64,000 nucleotides of DNA from an uncultured Opitutia bacterium (GTDB lineage Bacteria; Verrucomicrobiota; Verrucomicrobiia; Opitutales; Opitutaceae). The notes under the pieces were generated by a model that worked only from the letters and a program-made list of their open reading frames with translations, made no database searches and had not been told where the DNA came from. Every line of letters starts with the position of its first letter. The first letter of the stretch is position 1. Location of the stretch: NCBI GenBank assembly GCA_903902745.1, contig CAIUWA010000046.1:1-64000 (forward strand), in the 5' to 3' direction. Shown here in pieces: positions 1 to 8,285 of the stretch. The translations under genes were made by a program, and so were the position numbers.

Positions 1-1
1 C

Positions 2-640
2 GATGTCGTCGCCTTGCAGGAGATCGACGAGTGCTCGCGCTGGGCGGGCAATTTCGACCACTTGGAATACCTCCGCGTGCATGCGGGCTACCCCCATGCG
101 GTTTTCGGCATCAACAACCGCCGCACCGGCCTGCTGAATCTCTGCTACGGGAACGCCTTTCTCTCCCGGCACCCGATCGTTGAATCCGAGACGATCGTAT
201 TTGGCCGGAGCAACGTGGGCGAAAAGGGTTTTCTTTTCGTCGAGCTCGAGGTCGCCGGCCGGCGGGTGCCGCTGGTCAACCTCCACCTCCATTACCGCTC
301 GAAGGAGCACCGCTTCGTGCAGACGGACCGGCTCCTCGCGTGGCTGCGCGAAAAGCAGCGGCATCGCCATCCCCATTGGGCGACCCCGCTGATTGTCTGC
401 GGTGATCTCAACAACCCCGGGCACCGCTCCGACGCCACCGCCACGCTGCTGAGTCACCTTTCCGATTATGGCGACTATGTGCTGCACCCGCAGAGCGGCC
501 GCACGTTTCCCTCGCCGCTGCCGACCCGCCTGCTCGACTTCGTCTTTCTCCCGACCGCCTGCCAGACCGCGCACAGCGAAGTGGTGCGGTCATTTCTTTC
601 CGACCACCGGCCCGTGCTGGTGGAGTTCGGGCTGAAGTAA
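2..640 (+). CDS. Endonuclease/exonuclease/phosphatase (EEP) family hydrolase, 5' partial
   Basis: The gene runs in from the left edge: the frame is open from base 2, so the TTG at 14 is probably internal. The EEP superfamily comprises metal-dependent phosphodiesterases (nucleases, lipid and sugar phosphatases). Visible family motifs in order are LQEIDE at the start (metal-binding Glu), LVNLHLHY, the metal loop VCGDLNNPG (GDLN in place of the usual GDFN), and the C-terminal SDHRPVLVEF carrying the catalytic Asp-His pair. About 212 residues are present, so roughly the N-terminal fifth of a normal family member is missing. The substrate cannot be told from the sequence, and a signal peptide could not be checked because the N-terminus lies outside the window. 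A palindromic repeat follows 43 bases downstream. Confidence 0.85.
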   Translation, partial: DVVALQEIDECSRWAGNFDHLEYLRVHAGYPHAVFGINNRRTGLLNLCYGNAFLSRHPIVESETIVFGRSNVGEKGFLFVELEVAGRRVPLVNLHLHYRSKEHRFVQTDRLLAWLREKQRHRHPHWATPLIVCGDLNNPGHRSDATATLLSHLSDYGDYVLHPQSGRTFPSPLPTRLLDFVFLPTACQTAHSEVVRSFLSDHRPVLVEFGLK

Positions 641-682
641 TCGCCTGAGATCGAGCGGTCCGATTCCAGAAGCGCGCATGTT

Positions 683-765
683 CCGATGTAGGGGCGCACC
701 TTGTGTGCACCCGTTCGGGCGCCAAGATCAAAGCCAGACGCACACAAGGTGCGCCCCTGCATCGG
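683..765. repeat. 26-bp inverted repeat (GTAG-type palindrome) upstream of trpA
   Basis: Bases 683-708 and 740-765 are reverse complements with one mismatch in 26 positions, separated by a 31-base loop. The left arm contains TGTAGGGGCGCACC, so it begins with the GTAG tetranucleotide seen in other palindromes of this window. There is no T-tract after the right arm, which argues against a simple terminator. It lies between the EEP hydrolase and trpA. It is probably a dispersed REP-like element; a role in trpA expression cannot be excluded. Confidence 0.75.
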
Positions 766-841
766 ACCCTTGCACCGGGCGTCTCCGCCCGCGACTTTTC
801 ACTCGCACGCGCTCGCGCACCTTGCCACTCCTCTAGGTCGC

Positions 842-1654
842 ATGTCCCGACTCGCCCAAGCCTTTGCCCGCGCCCGCGCCGAGAATCGTGCGGCTTTCGT
901 GGCCTATCTTTGCGCGGGCGACCCGGATTTCGACACCTCACTGGCCGCGTGCCGCTCGTTGCTGGCCAGCGGAGTGGATATCCTCGAGCTGGGCGTTCCG
1001 TTCTCCGATCCGCTGGCCGACGGCCTCACCAACCAGCTGGCCGCCCAGCGCGCCCTCGAAAGCGGCATGACGGGAGCGCGGGTCTTCGAACTCGTGAAGC
1101 GCCTCCGCGAAACCAGCGAGACGCCGGTCATCTTCTACACTTACTACAACCTGGTCTTTGCCAACGGCGTCGATGCGTATGTGCGCGCTGCCAAGGCGGC
1201 CGGCGTGGACGGCCTGCTCACGCTCGACCTGCCGCCGGAGGAAGCGGGGGAGCTGGTCACGGCGTGCCGCGCCCACGGTCTTGAAACGGTTTTCATCGTC
1301 GCCCCGACCACGCCCGACGCGCGCCTGCCGGTCATCGCGGCGGCCACCACGGGATTTATTTACTACGTCTCTCGCGAGGGTGTCACGGGCGTGCGCGACC
1401 AGGTGGCCGCCAACATCCCCGAGGCGGTGACGCGCATCCGCCGCCACACGCCGCTGCCGGTCGCCGTGGGCTTCGGCCTCTCCAGCCGCGGGCAGGTGGC
1501 GCAGGTCGCGGCGCAGGCCGATGGCGTGGTCGTCGGCAGCGCGCTGGTGAACATTATTCGCGACAATCTCGGCGATCGCGGCAAAATTCCCTCCGCCCTC
1601 GCTGCCCGGGCCGCCGACCTTTGTGCCGGCGTAAAGCGCGGCCTGCCCGCATGA
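842..1654 (+). CDS. trpA: Tryptophan synthase alpha subunit
   Basis: Cleaves indole-3-glycerol phosphate to indole and glyceraldehyde 3-phosphate, the alpha half of the tryptophan synthase complex in the cytoplasm. The 270-residue product has the usual length. Seen: LELGVPFSDPLADG, holding the catalytic Glu and Asp of the TIM barrel; AYLCAGDPD near the N-terminus; and the phosphate-binding VGFGLSS and GSALV loops at the C-terminal end. The ATG at 842 was chosen because it gives the family-typical start MSRLAQAF; the frame stays open further upstream into the palindromic repeat. No trpB is adjacent in the window. The stop overlaps the start of the next gene (ATGA), so the two are probably translationally coupled. 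Confidence 0.95.
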   Translation: MSRLAQAFARARAENRAAFVAYLCAGDPDFDTSLAACRSLLASGVDILELGVPFSDPLADGLTNQLAAQRALESGMTGARVFELVKRLRETSETPVIFYTYYNLVFANGVDAYVRAAKAAGVDGLLTLDLPPEEAGELVTACRAHGLETVFIVAPTTPDARLPVIAAATTGFIYYVSREGVTGVRDQVAANIPEAVTRIRRHTPLPVAVGFGLSSRGQVAQVAAQADGVVVGSALVNIIRDNLGDRGKIPSALAARAADLCAGVKRGLPA

Positions 1655-2559
1655 GTACCTCTGCCCACAAAATCCTGCTGATCGATGATGACCGGATGCA
1701 ATTCCGGCTGACGCAGGCGCAATTCCGGAAAATTCGCGGAGAGGCCTACGAGCTGGACTGGGCGGAGACCTTTGAGGAAGGCCTGGCCAAGCTGCTGAGC
1801 GGTGCCTACGCCGCCTGTCTGCTCGATTACCGGCTGGGTGATCGCGACGGGCTGGAGCTCATCCAAGAGGCGGTCGGCCAGGGTAGCCGGACCCCGATTA
1901 TTTTCCTGACGGCGGAAACGGCACGAAGGGTGGATTTCGCCGCGATGAATGCCGGGGCCCTCGATTACCTCGTAAAGGGGGAAATCACGCCGCGCACCCT
2001 GGAACGTTCCCTGCGCTATGCGCTCAAGCTCGCCGAGACCCTCGAGGCGCTGCGCCGCCTGGCCACGCGCGACCAGCTGACCGGGCTGCTCAACCGGCGC
2101 GAGTTCGACCGCATCCTCGCCGAGGAAAGCGAACGTGCTTCACGGTTCGGGCGGCCACTCGCGCTGATTCTCGTCGATATCGACCACTTCAAGCGGGTCA
2201 ACGACACGCATGGGCATCCGGCCGGCGACGAAGTGTTGCGCGAGGTCGCGCGCCGCGTCGGCGGCCTGATGCGGACGGTCGACCGCGTGACGCGTTTCGG
2301 CGGCGAGGAATTTGCCCTCGTGGTGATGGAAATGGACCGCCCGGCGGCGCTGGAGACCGCCCGCCGGATTTGCGTGGAGCTGGCCCGCACCCCCATTCAA
2401 GTGGGCGACATCGTCCTGCCGGTCACGGTCAGCGCCGGCATGGCGGTGATGCCGGGTGACGCAGACGACGGCAAGGCCCTGATCGCCGCGGCGGACAAGG
2501 CGCTCTACGCTGCCAAGGCGGCAGGGCGCAACCGCGCCATGGCTTTCGCGGATCTTTAG
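1651..2559 (+). CDS. Response regulator with GGDEF diguanylate cyclase domain
   Basis: A two-domain signalling protein of 302 residues. The N-terminal receiver domain (about 1-125) shows the acidic pocket IDDD, the phosphoacceptor Asp in CLLDYRLGD, the Thr of FLTAE and the Lys of YLVKGE. The C-terminal domain (about 145-302) has the intact active-site motif GGEEF, preceded by RTVD exactly five residues upstream, which fits the RxxD inhibitory site that binds c-di-GMP. The protein should therefore make c-di-GMP in response to phosphorylation and be product-inhibited. Start ATG 1651 overlaps the trpA stop codon (ATGA). No partner histidine kinase is nearby. The placement behind trpA has no obvious functional logic. 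Confidence 0.92.
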   Translation: MSTSAHKILLIDDDRMQFRLTQAQFRKIRGEAYELDWAETFEEGLAKLLSGAYAACLLDYRLGDRDGLELIQEAVGQGSRTPIIFLTAETARRVDFAAMNAGALDYLVKGEITPRTLERSLRYALKLAETLEALRRLATRDQLTGLLNRREFDRILAEESERASRFGRPLALILVDIDHFKRVNDTHGHPAGDEVLREVARRVGGLMRTVDRVTRFGGEEFALVVMEMDRPAALETARRICVELARTPIQVGDIVLPVTVSAGMAVMPGDADDGKALIAAADKALYAAKAAGRNRAMAFADL

Positions 2560-2662
2560 CCGTTCCGACTGGAGAAAGCTGAGTCGTTTTCTTTTCGGGT
2601 GTCAGCGCGAGGACTCGGCGGGTGGCTCCGACCCGGACCTTCCCCGATTTGTCGTGGCCGCA

Positions 2663-3531
2663 TCATGGGGTGGGCGACGGCACCAGCACCCGGAGGCTGC
2701 GGGGACGCACGACGAATTCAACGCTCCTGCCGGCGAGGTGGGTTTCACCATCAGTATGAATGAGACCCGGGGCCATCCGCTCCACGGTAAAGCGGGGACT
2801 TTGCCGCATCATCACCCCACGGGAGCGCACGAGGGTTCCGGCGAACAGTCGCGACAGCAAGGGCAGGGCGTTGAACACGGTGAGGGGCGGCACGAGGGTG
2901 AGATCGAGCAAACCGTCGTCCACCTGTGCGCCCGGGGCGATGAAAGCCTGGTTGCCATATTGGTCGCTGTTGGCGACGGCGACGGTGAAGGCCGGCCAGC
3001 GCTCGCCGGTGGAGCCATGCGTGACGAGGCATTCCTGGGCCCGGTAACGCCAAAGCAGGGGAGCGCCCGCGACGAAATAGCGCAGAAAGCCGCGGCCGGC
3101 GATCTGGTTGAACCGCGCGGATACCTCCGCCTCGAAGCCGAGCCCGGCCGCGGTGAAAAACGGATGGCCGTCGGCCAGGCCGGTATCGATGAGCCGCGGA
3201 CGGCCGGAGCGCAGGATGTCCAACGCACGGGCGACCGAACCATGGATGCCGAGGTGACGGCCGAGCCCATTGCCCGAGCCGCAGGGCACCAGCCCGCAGG
3301 TCGCCGGGGTGGCCACCAACGCCCGGGCGACTTCATTCAATGTGCCATCACCGCCCACGGCCACGATGAGTTCGCAGCCGTCGTGCAACGCCCTTTCTGC
3401 CAGCTCGGTCGCCTGACGGGGGCGCTCCGTCATCACCACGTCGGCGCCATGCTGCGCCGCAAAATCCGGACCGCCGGGAGCGCGCGGGCGGCGCCCCCCG
3501 AGTGCGGATTGACAATGAAGCGCGTTTTCAA
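2663..3531 (-). CDS. Diacylglycerol kinase/YegS-type lipid kinase, apparently frameshifted
   Basis: The main frame (2663-3439) encodes a DAGK-catalytic family protein with the signature VAVGGDGTLNEV and PCGSGNGLGRHLG, plus HTDGET near the C-terminus. Its N-terminal strand is missing from that frame but is found in another frame just upstream: a TTG at 3531 begins LKTRFIVNPHSGG, the family's NPxSG nucleotide-binding motif. The two frames join if one base is added on the minus strand somewhere between 3498 and 3465; the region holds a six-G run and a GG that would fit as GGG. With one base restored the gene would encode 289 residues, the normal family length. Either the assembly has a one-base error or the gene is a recent pseudogene. 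The true start is uncertain because the GGAGG upstream abuts the TTG. Confidence 0.8.
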
Positions 3532-3660
3532 CCTCCCGCGAGGCAAGCAGTGTGATGCGCGCAGCGCGAGCGCGGGCTGATGTCGTCTGCTACGCGAGCG
3601 GGGAGGACATCGCTGATTCTTCGCCTCGCAGGGCGGGGCAAAGAGGCTTTGAGTCGGGGG

Positions 3661-4563
3661 ATGGATCGCGTGATTCACGTCCTTACCGGCTGCACGGCGG
3701 TCGGCAAAACCGAATGGGCGCTGCGCTGGGCGGAGGCGCGCGGCGCGGAGATTGTGTCGTGCGACTCACTGTTGTTTTACCGTGGCATGGATGTCGGCAC
3801 GGCCAAGCCGACTGCGGCCGAGCGCGCGCGCGTGCCGCACCACCTGATCGACATCCTGGAGGTGACCGAGCGGATGGACGTGGCGCGCTACGTGATCCTC
3901 GCCCGGAAGGCGGTGGAGGAGATCACGGCCCGGAGCCGGCCCGTGCTGGTGACGGGGGGCAGCGGCTTTTATCTGAAGGCGTTTTTCTCACCGGTGGTAG
4001 ATGACGTGGCGGTGCCAGCAGAGATCCGTGCGGCGGTGGGGAAGCTCAGCCTGACGGAGGCGGTGGACGAATTGCGTCGACTCAATCCCGGCGGGCTCGG
4101 CGCCCTCGATATCGCCAACCCGCGCCGGGTGATGCGCGCGCTGGAGCGCTGCCGGGCGACGGGCAAACCGCTCGCGCAACTGGCGGCGGAATTCGCGGCG
4201 CAGCCGGCGCCCTTTGGCGGCTGGAAGATCCAGCTCACGCAACTGGACCGGCCGCCGGCGGAGTTGGACCAGCGCATTGCGGAGCGGGTGGCGGAAATGC
4301 TGCGCGCGGGCCTTACCGCGGAAGTGCCGCGGCTGCTGGCGGCGGGCCTGCGGGACAATCCCAGTGCGGTCAGTGCCATTGGGTATCGCGAGGTCGTGGC
4401 GGTGATCGAGGGCCGGCTGCCGGATTCCGCGCTGGCCGGGGAAATCGTGAAAAACACCCGCGCGCTCGTGCGGAAGCAGCGAACCTGGTTCCGGACGCAG
4501 CTGCCGGCGCACCGGGTCGTCGCGGCGGAGTCGGCGACGCTGGAGGAACTGTTTGGCGAATGA
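3661..4563 (+). CDS. miaA: tRNA dimethylallyltransferase
   Basis: Transfers a dimethylallyl group to N6 of adenosine 37 in tRNAs reading codons that begin with U. The 300-residue product has the P-loop GCTAVGKTEWAL (the family usually reads GPTASGKT), the substrate loop SCDSLLFYRGMDVGTAKP (usual SxDSxQVYR, so the Gln is Leu here), VTGGSGFYLKAF, and the C-terminal QRTWFR that contacts tRNA. The ATG at 3661 is chosen because it starts just before the P-loop strand; the frame continues upstream to 3580 without conserved sequence. It is transcribed divergently from the lipid kinase gene. The substitutions are mild and the enzyme looks functional. Confidence 0.93.
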   Translation: MDRVIHVLTGCTAVGKTEWALRWAEARGAEIVSCDSLLFYRGMDVGTAKPTAAERARVPHHLIDILEVTERMDVARYVILARKAVEEITARSRPVLVTGGSGFYLKAFFSPVVDDVAVPAEIRAAVGKLSLTEAVDELRRLNPGGLGALDIANPRRVMRALERCRATGKPLAQLAAEFAAQPAPFGGWKIQLTQLDRPPAELDQRIAERVAEMLRAGLTAEVPRLLAAGLRDNPSAVSAIGYREVVAVIEGRLPDSALAGEIVKNTRALVRKQRTWFRTQLPAHRVVAAESATLEELFGE

Positions 4564-4584
4564 GGTTGAGGCCGGCTGGGCCAT

Positions 4585-4690
4585 GTAGCAGCCGAGGTGA
4601 CGAGGTGGTCGGATAAAACTGTAGCGGCGGTCGATGACCGCCGGTTTGAAAAGAGCGCCGCTACAACAACCGCTTCATTACCTCTGCTAC
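4585..4690. repeat. Nested GTAG palindromes (REP-like)
   Basis: An inner element spans 4620-4665: TGTAGCGGCG at 4620-4629 is exactly complementary to CGCCGCTACA at 4656-4665, and an internal stem GGCGGTC/GACCGCC (4626-4632 with 4636-4642) leaves a three-base loop. Around it, GTAGCAG (4585-4591) pairs with CTGCTAC (4684-4690), followed after a small bulge by AGGT/ACCT. This looks like one palindrome inserted in another. The 17 bases at 4633-4649 recur exactly at 12522-12538. A further hairpin, CCGGAGGG with CCCTCCCGG, follows at 4701-4720. Confidence 0.75.
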
Positions 4691-4731
4691 GGCACCGCAG
4701 CCGGAGGGCATCCCTCCCGGCCAACCGGCAC

Positions 4732-4760
4732 AAAAAAGGCGCCGGCAGAAAACCGGCGCC
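4732..4760 (-). terminator. Rho-independent terminator of the TolC-like gene
   Basis: On the minus strand an 8-bp perfect stem (GGCGCCGG/CCGGCGCC, plus-strand 4738-4745 and 4753-4760) with a 7-base loop is followed by a run of six T. It lies 21 bases past the stop codon of the TolC-like gene and fits a standard intrinsic terminator for it. Confidence 0.85.
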
Positions 4761-4781
4761 CAAAATGATGCGCAGTAAAAA

Positions 4782-6320
4782 TCAGGGGGCCTTCTGCTCC
4801 GGGACCGTGATATGGTAGCGGTCAAGCGTGACGCCTTCGAGGCGTTGGAGCGCACTGAGGGCGGTGTTCAGGCTCACCCGGGCCTGCAGCTCGCTGAGCC
4901 GGGCTGTTTCCAAGTCGGACTGGGCCTGGAGCAGGTTGCGCGCAGTGGACTGACCGACGTCGTACCGGGCCTTTTCGAAGTCGTATTTCTTCTGGCTCAA
5001 CTGGGAGGCGAGGGCCGTGAGTTGCACGCTTTGGATATTGACCTCGACCGTGCGGACAGCGGAGCGCACCTGCACCAATAGGGATTGCTCGAGTTGCCGC
5101 AGCTGGAGCTGCGCGACACTGAGGTTGTTGAGCGACGTGCGGTAGCGGGCGTTGTCCGCGTGCAAGCCCCACGGCATGTTCAGCGAGAGACCGAAGTTCC
5201 AGTTGTAGCTGCTGCGCTCCCTAACCCGGTCCCAGGCCAGGTCCAGGCCTTGGTCACGGCCGGTATAGCCGAGCCCACCCGTCAGCCCGAGTGAAGGAAG
5301 CCGGTTGCTCTTGGCGGTCACCACGTTGAGTTCGTTCTGTTTGATCGTGGCGAGCTGACGCTGGTAGTCGGTGTAATTTTGCAGGGCGAGCCGGTAGGCG
5401 TCCTCCACCATGGGAGCCGGCGCCGTGTAGGGGGGGATGCCGGTGACGGGGACGATGGAGACATCAAAGGAACTTCCGCCCAGAAGATTGCGCAGGGAGT
5501 CCTCCTTGGTCCGGACGTCCTGCTCGGCCTTCAGCACATTGTTGCGGCTGCTGACCACGTTGTATTCCGAATTGTAGACATCGAGATCCGTGAGGAGGCC
5601 GGCGTTCTTGCGCGCCTTCGTCTCGTCGTCCGAAGTCAGGGCAAGCTTGAGGCTGAACTGGAGCACATCAAGCGACTCGCGCGAACTGACGAGGTTGGCG
5701 TAGGCGGTCTCCACGTTTTGGATGACATTCAGCACCTGGCCCTGATAGTTGAGGTTGGCGATATTCAGGCCGAGGATCGCAATTTTGATGTTGGCCAGAT
5801 TGTAGGTGCGGCCAAACCCGCGCAGGAGGGGCTGGGTGATCGAAAGCGTGAGCCCGCTGTTGTACTGCGGGTTGAAGGTATTGATCGATTGGTTGCTGGC
5901 GGTGCGGTTGAAAAGATTGGCGGCGAGAGAGACATTCGCCCCGGAGGAGACCTTCTGGGTCACGCTGATGGTGCCCGTCGCGCCTTCCGAACGAGGCGCC
6001 TTGGAGCCTTCCAGCGACGTGGCGGAATTCGCCTGCTGGGTGAGGGTGTGGGTGGTGCTGGCGGCCAGCGCCGGGTCGTAATCCGCATTGGCGATGCTCA
6101 CGGATTCCTTGGCGTTCAAGACGGAGTATTCCTGAATCTGAATGTCGAAGTTCTTGGCGATGGTCAGGGCGACGGCCTGCTCAATGGTCATGTCCACCTT
6201 GGACTGCGGGGCGACGGACGAGGGCATCGTGCCGGTCGTGGCCACCTGGCCATGAACCAGAATGGGGAGGAGCAGAAGAGCTAGGGAGGGGAGGGTGGAG
6301 CGGAGGAATGAGCGTGACAT
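4782..6320 (-). CDS. TolC family outer membrane channel protein
   Basis: An outer-membrane efflux or type I secretion channel of the TolC family. From the ATG at 6320 the protein has a signal peptide (Arg-rich start, hydrophobic core LALLLLPILV, cleavage near VHGQ) and then repeated amphipathic coiled-coil helices, with typical features such as LTLSITQPLLRGFG, ANLVSSRESL and LGGSSFDV in the two halves. About 512 residues is a normal length. A GTG at 6344 would add eight residues. No membrane-fusion protein or inner-membrane pump gene is adjacent, so its partner is unknown. It is followed by a terminator and lies downstream of the PpiD-like gene on the same strand, separated by 218 bases. Confidence 0.9.
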   Translation of the reverse strand: MSRSFLRSTLPSLALLLLPILVHGQVATTGTMPSSVAPQSKVDMTIEQAVALTIAKNFDIQIQEYSVLNAKESVSIANADYDPALAASTTHTLTQQANSATSLEGSKAPRSEGATGTISVTQKVSSGANVSLAANLFNRTASNQSINTFNPQYNSGLTLSITQPLLRGFGRTYNLANIKIAILGLNIANLNYQGQVLNVIQNVETAYANLVSSRESLDVLQFSLKLALTSDDETKARKNAGLLTDLDVYNSEYNVVSSRNNVLKAEQDVRTKEDSLRNLLGGSSFDVSIVPVTGIPPYTAPAPMVEDAYRLALQNYTDYQRQLATIKQNELNVVTAKSNRLPSLGLTGGLGYTGRDQGLDLAWDRVRERSSYNWNFGLSLNMPWGLHADNARYRTSLNNLSVAQLQLRQLEQSLLVQVRSAVRTVEVNIQSVQLTALASQLSQKKYDFEKARYDVGQSTARNLLQAQSDLETARLSELQARVSLNTALSALQRLEGVTLDRYHITVPEQKAP

Positions 6321-6361
6321 GGATGGGTAAAGGCAGGCAGACACAAAACACAGCGGGGGTC

Positions 6362-6379
6362 GAAAAGCTACTGCTTTTC
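6362..6379. other. Short perfect hairpin upstream of the TolC-like gene
   Basis: GAAAAGC and GCTTTTC form a 7-bp perfect stem with a 4-base loop, 42 bases upstream of the TolC-like start codon. It has no flanking T-run. It could be an operator or a 5' leader hairpin, or chance; nothing else in the sequence decides. Confidence 0.35.
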
Positions 6380-6538
6380 ACCAGTGTCCGCCGGCAGGGC
6401 GCCCCATTGGGGATGAGGCCCGCCTACTGCGCGGAAATGACGGACAGCGCTGCGGAAAGTTGCATTGAATTCGCGGGCAGGGGTCCGGGGCTGGCACCCA
6501 CCCACGGCTGCAGGGCCAAGGGGCGCGCCGCCGTCAGT

Positions 6539-8209
6539 TTACTGCACCGCCGGTTCCGATTTCTTCAGCTCGCTGGCCACCAGTTCCTGCAGGTAGGCAT
6601 CGGTGTTGTAACGGGCGATGGAACCGGCGAGCTGGGCCTTGGCGGCGAGATACGCGGGACTGGATTCGGAGAGATCCGGCGATTTTTTGTCCGCAACATA
6701 AAGGATGCTACCCTTGTCCTGGGTGACGATCAGCTCGGAAACCTGGCCCTTTTCCATGCGTTCCAGCCCGCCGAGGATGGAGTAGTCGACGCCCTGTGGT
6801 GGTTGCCGGAGCGTGAAAGGAGGGAGGGACTTGGCCTCCAGCTTGACGATGGAGCCGGCGGCGGCCGCGGCCTGCTCGAACGAGTCGCCGGCCTTCAGGC
6901 GGTCTTCAATCCGGCTGCGGAGGGATTTTCCCATTTCGGCAAAAAGCCGGCGCTTCTCGCCCTCGATGTAATCGGCCGACACTTTCTCCCGCACCTCGGC
7001 GAACAGCGGTTTGCGGGAGGGCATCGTCTCTTTCCAAATCAGGATGATACCGCCGGTGGGCGAGGAGAGGGCGTCGGAGTACAGTCGGTCGGCGCCAAGC
7101 TGAAACGCAGCGTCAGCGATTTGTGGCGATCCGCCAAGTTCGGCGGGGCCAGCCTCCTTGGTGAAGGGTGCGAGCGGTTTGGCCGTCAGCTTGTGCGCGG
7201 CGAGGAGCGTATTTAGCGCGGGGCCGGAGGCGACCTTGCCATCGTAGAGCGCATAGGCGAGGTCTGAAGCCGCCTTGACCGCGAGGCGTTGGGAGCGCTC
7301 GAACTTGAGGGCGGCGAGAACCTGGGGGCGCACGGCGGCGAAATCAGCGGCCGGGTCGGATTTCTCGTCCTTGGCAGGCGCCGCAGGCTTGGGATCCGCG
7401 GCGGGCTTGGGGAAACGGGCCGGGTTGGCCAGATAGTAGGTTTTGGCATCCTCATCGGTCACGCTGACCTGAGCGGCGTAATCGGTGGCGGGAAAATCCA
7501 CGTAGCTGGTGCTGACGCGGGGCGGGATTTCGTAGCGAAAGGAATTTTCCTCGAAGAATTTCGTCAGGTCCGCCGCGGTCGGGTTGATGGCGGGGGCGAA
7601 GGCGGCGTAGTCGGTGCTCGCCACGGCGATCGTCCAGCTGGAGTCGGCCTGGATGAGCTGGGTCTTGATTTCGCCGGGCGAAACATAGCCGGGGCCGCCG
7701 AGCAGTTGCTCGACCCGGCTGGCGCGCCAGTCATCGGCGAGCACCCGGCTGACATCGGCCTCGCTGAGGCGGGCATTGGTCTTGAGCGAGTCGCGGAAAG
7801 TGGCATAGCGCTTGGCGTCGAATTGGCCGTCCTCCCCCGCGAAGGCGCGCAGGGATTTCACCAGCTCGGCCAGATCATTGGCGCTCGGACCGGGAACATG
7901 GAGTTCGTTGGCGAGATGCAGCGCGGTGTAGCGCTGGAGCGCATACTGCTGCAGTTGGTCGCCCTCGAGGCTCATGTATCCCGCCTGGAGGTTGATGCTC
8001 AGGGCGGCATCGCCCGCGATCCGCTGCTGGTCCGCCTGCGAGGCGAGGTTGAGGTCGAGGAACGGGCGGGTCAGCACGCGGTTCTCGGCGCGGCCGATGC
8101 CGGAGGAGGGGGCGTAAGTGACGACAAAGGAGATGATGAGAACGCCCAGCAGCACGGCAAACATCGTGCGGAAGTGGTGCTGGAAGGTGCGCTGAATCCA
8201 GGAGATCAT
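6539..8209 (-). CDS. PpiD/SurA N-terminal domain protein, membrane-anchored periplasmic chaperone
   Basis: A 556-residue protein with the PpiD layout: a short cytoplasmic start, one transmembrane helix (FAVLLGVLIISFVVTYAP, about residues 17-34) and a large periplasmic part with the SurA N-terminal helical domain. PpiD proteins assist folding of secreted and outer-membrane proteins at the Sec translocon. I see no parvulin signature between the N- and C-terminal helical parts; instead there is a proline/alanine-rich linker near residue 280. So isomerase activity is doubtful and a chaperone role is more likely. Start ATG 8209 was preferred to the upstream start at 8239 because it places the helix as in PpiD. 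The TolC-like outer membrane gene lies downstream on the same strand, a plausible client. Confidence 0.75.
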   Translation of the reverse strand: MISWIQRTFQHHFRTMFAVLLGVLIISFVVTYAPSSGIGRAENRVLTRPFLDLNLASQADQQRIAGDAALSINLQAGYMSLEGDQLQQYALQRYTALHLANELHVPGPSANDLAELVKSLRAFAGEDGQFDAKRYATFRDSLKTNARLSEADVSRVLADDWRASRVEQLLGGPGYVSPGEIKTQLIQADSSWTIAVASTDYAAFAPAINPTAADLTKFFEENSFRYEIPPRVSTSYVDFPATDYAAQVSVTDEDAKTYYLANPARFPKPAADPKPAAPAKDEKSDPAADFAAVRPQVLAALKFERSQRLAVKAASDLAYALYDGKVASGPALNTLLAAHKLTAKPLAPFTKEAGPAELGGSPQIADAAFQLGADRLYSDALSSPTGGIILIWKETMPSRKPLFAEVREKVSADYIEGEKRRLFAEMGKSLRSRIEDRLKAGDSFEQAAAAAGSIVKLEAKSLPPFTLRQPPQGVDYSILGGLERMEKGQVSELIVTQDKGSILYVADKKSPDLSESSPAYLAAKAQLAGSIARYNTDAYLQELVASELKKSEPAVQ

Positions 8210-8285
8210 GGGGAGGAATCCGCGACGGTAGGTCTGCACTTGCGCGTGGCAAGGGCGAAGTGGGTCGGGGTGGGCCGGGACCGGC

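Noticed and set aside
683-765. T-box or attenuator control of trpA
   Set aside because: There is no T-run after the hairpin, no tryptophan-rich leader peptide and no T-box sequence, and similar GTAG palindromes occur far from trp genes.
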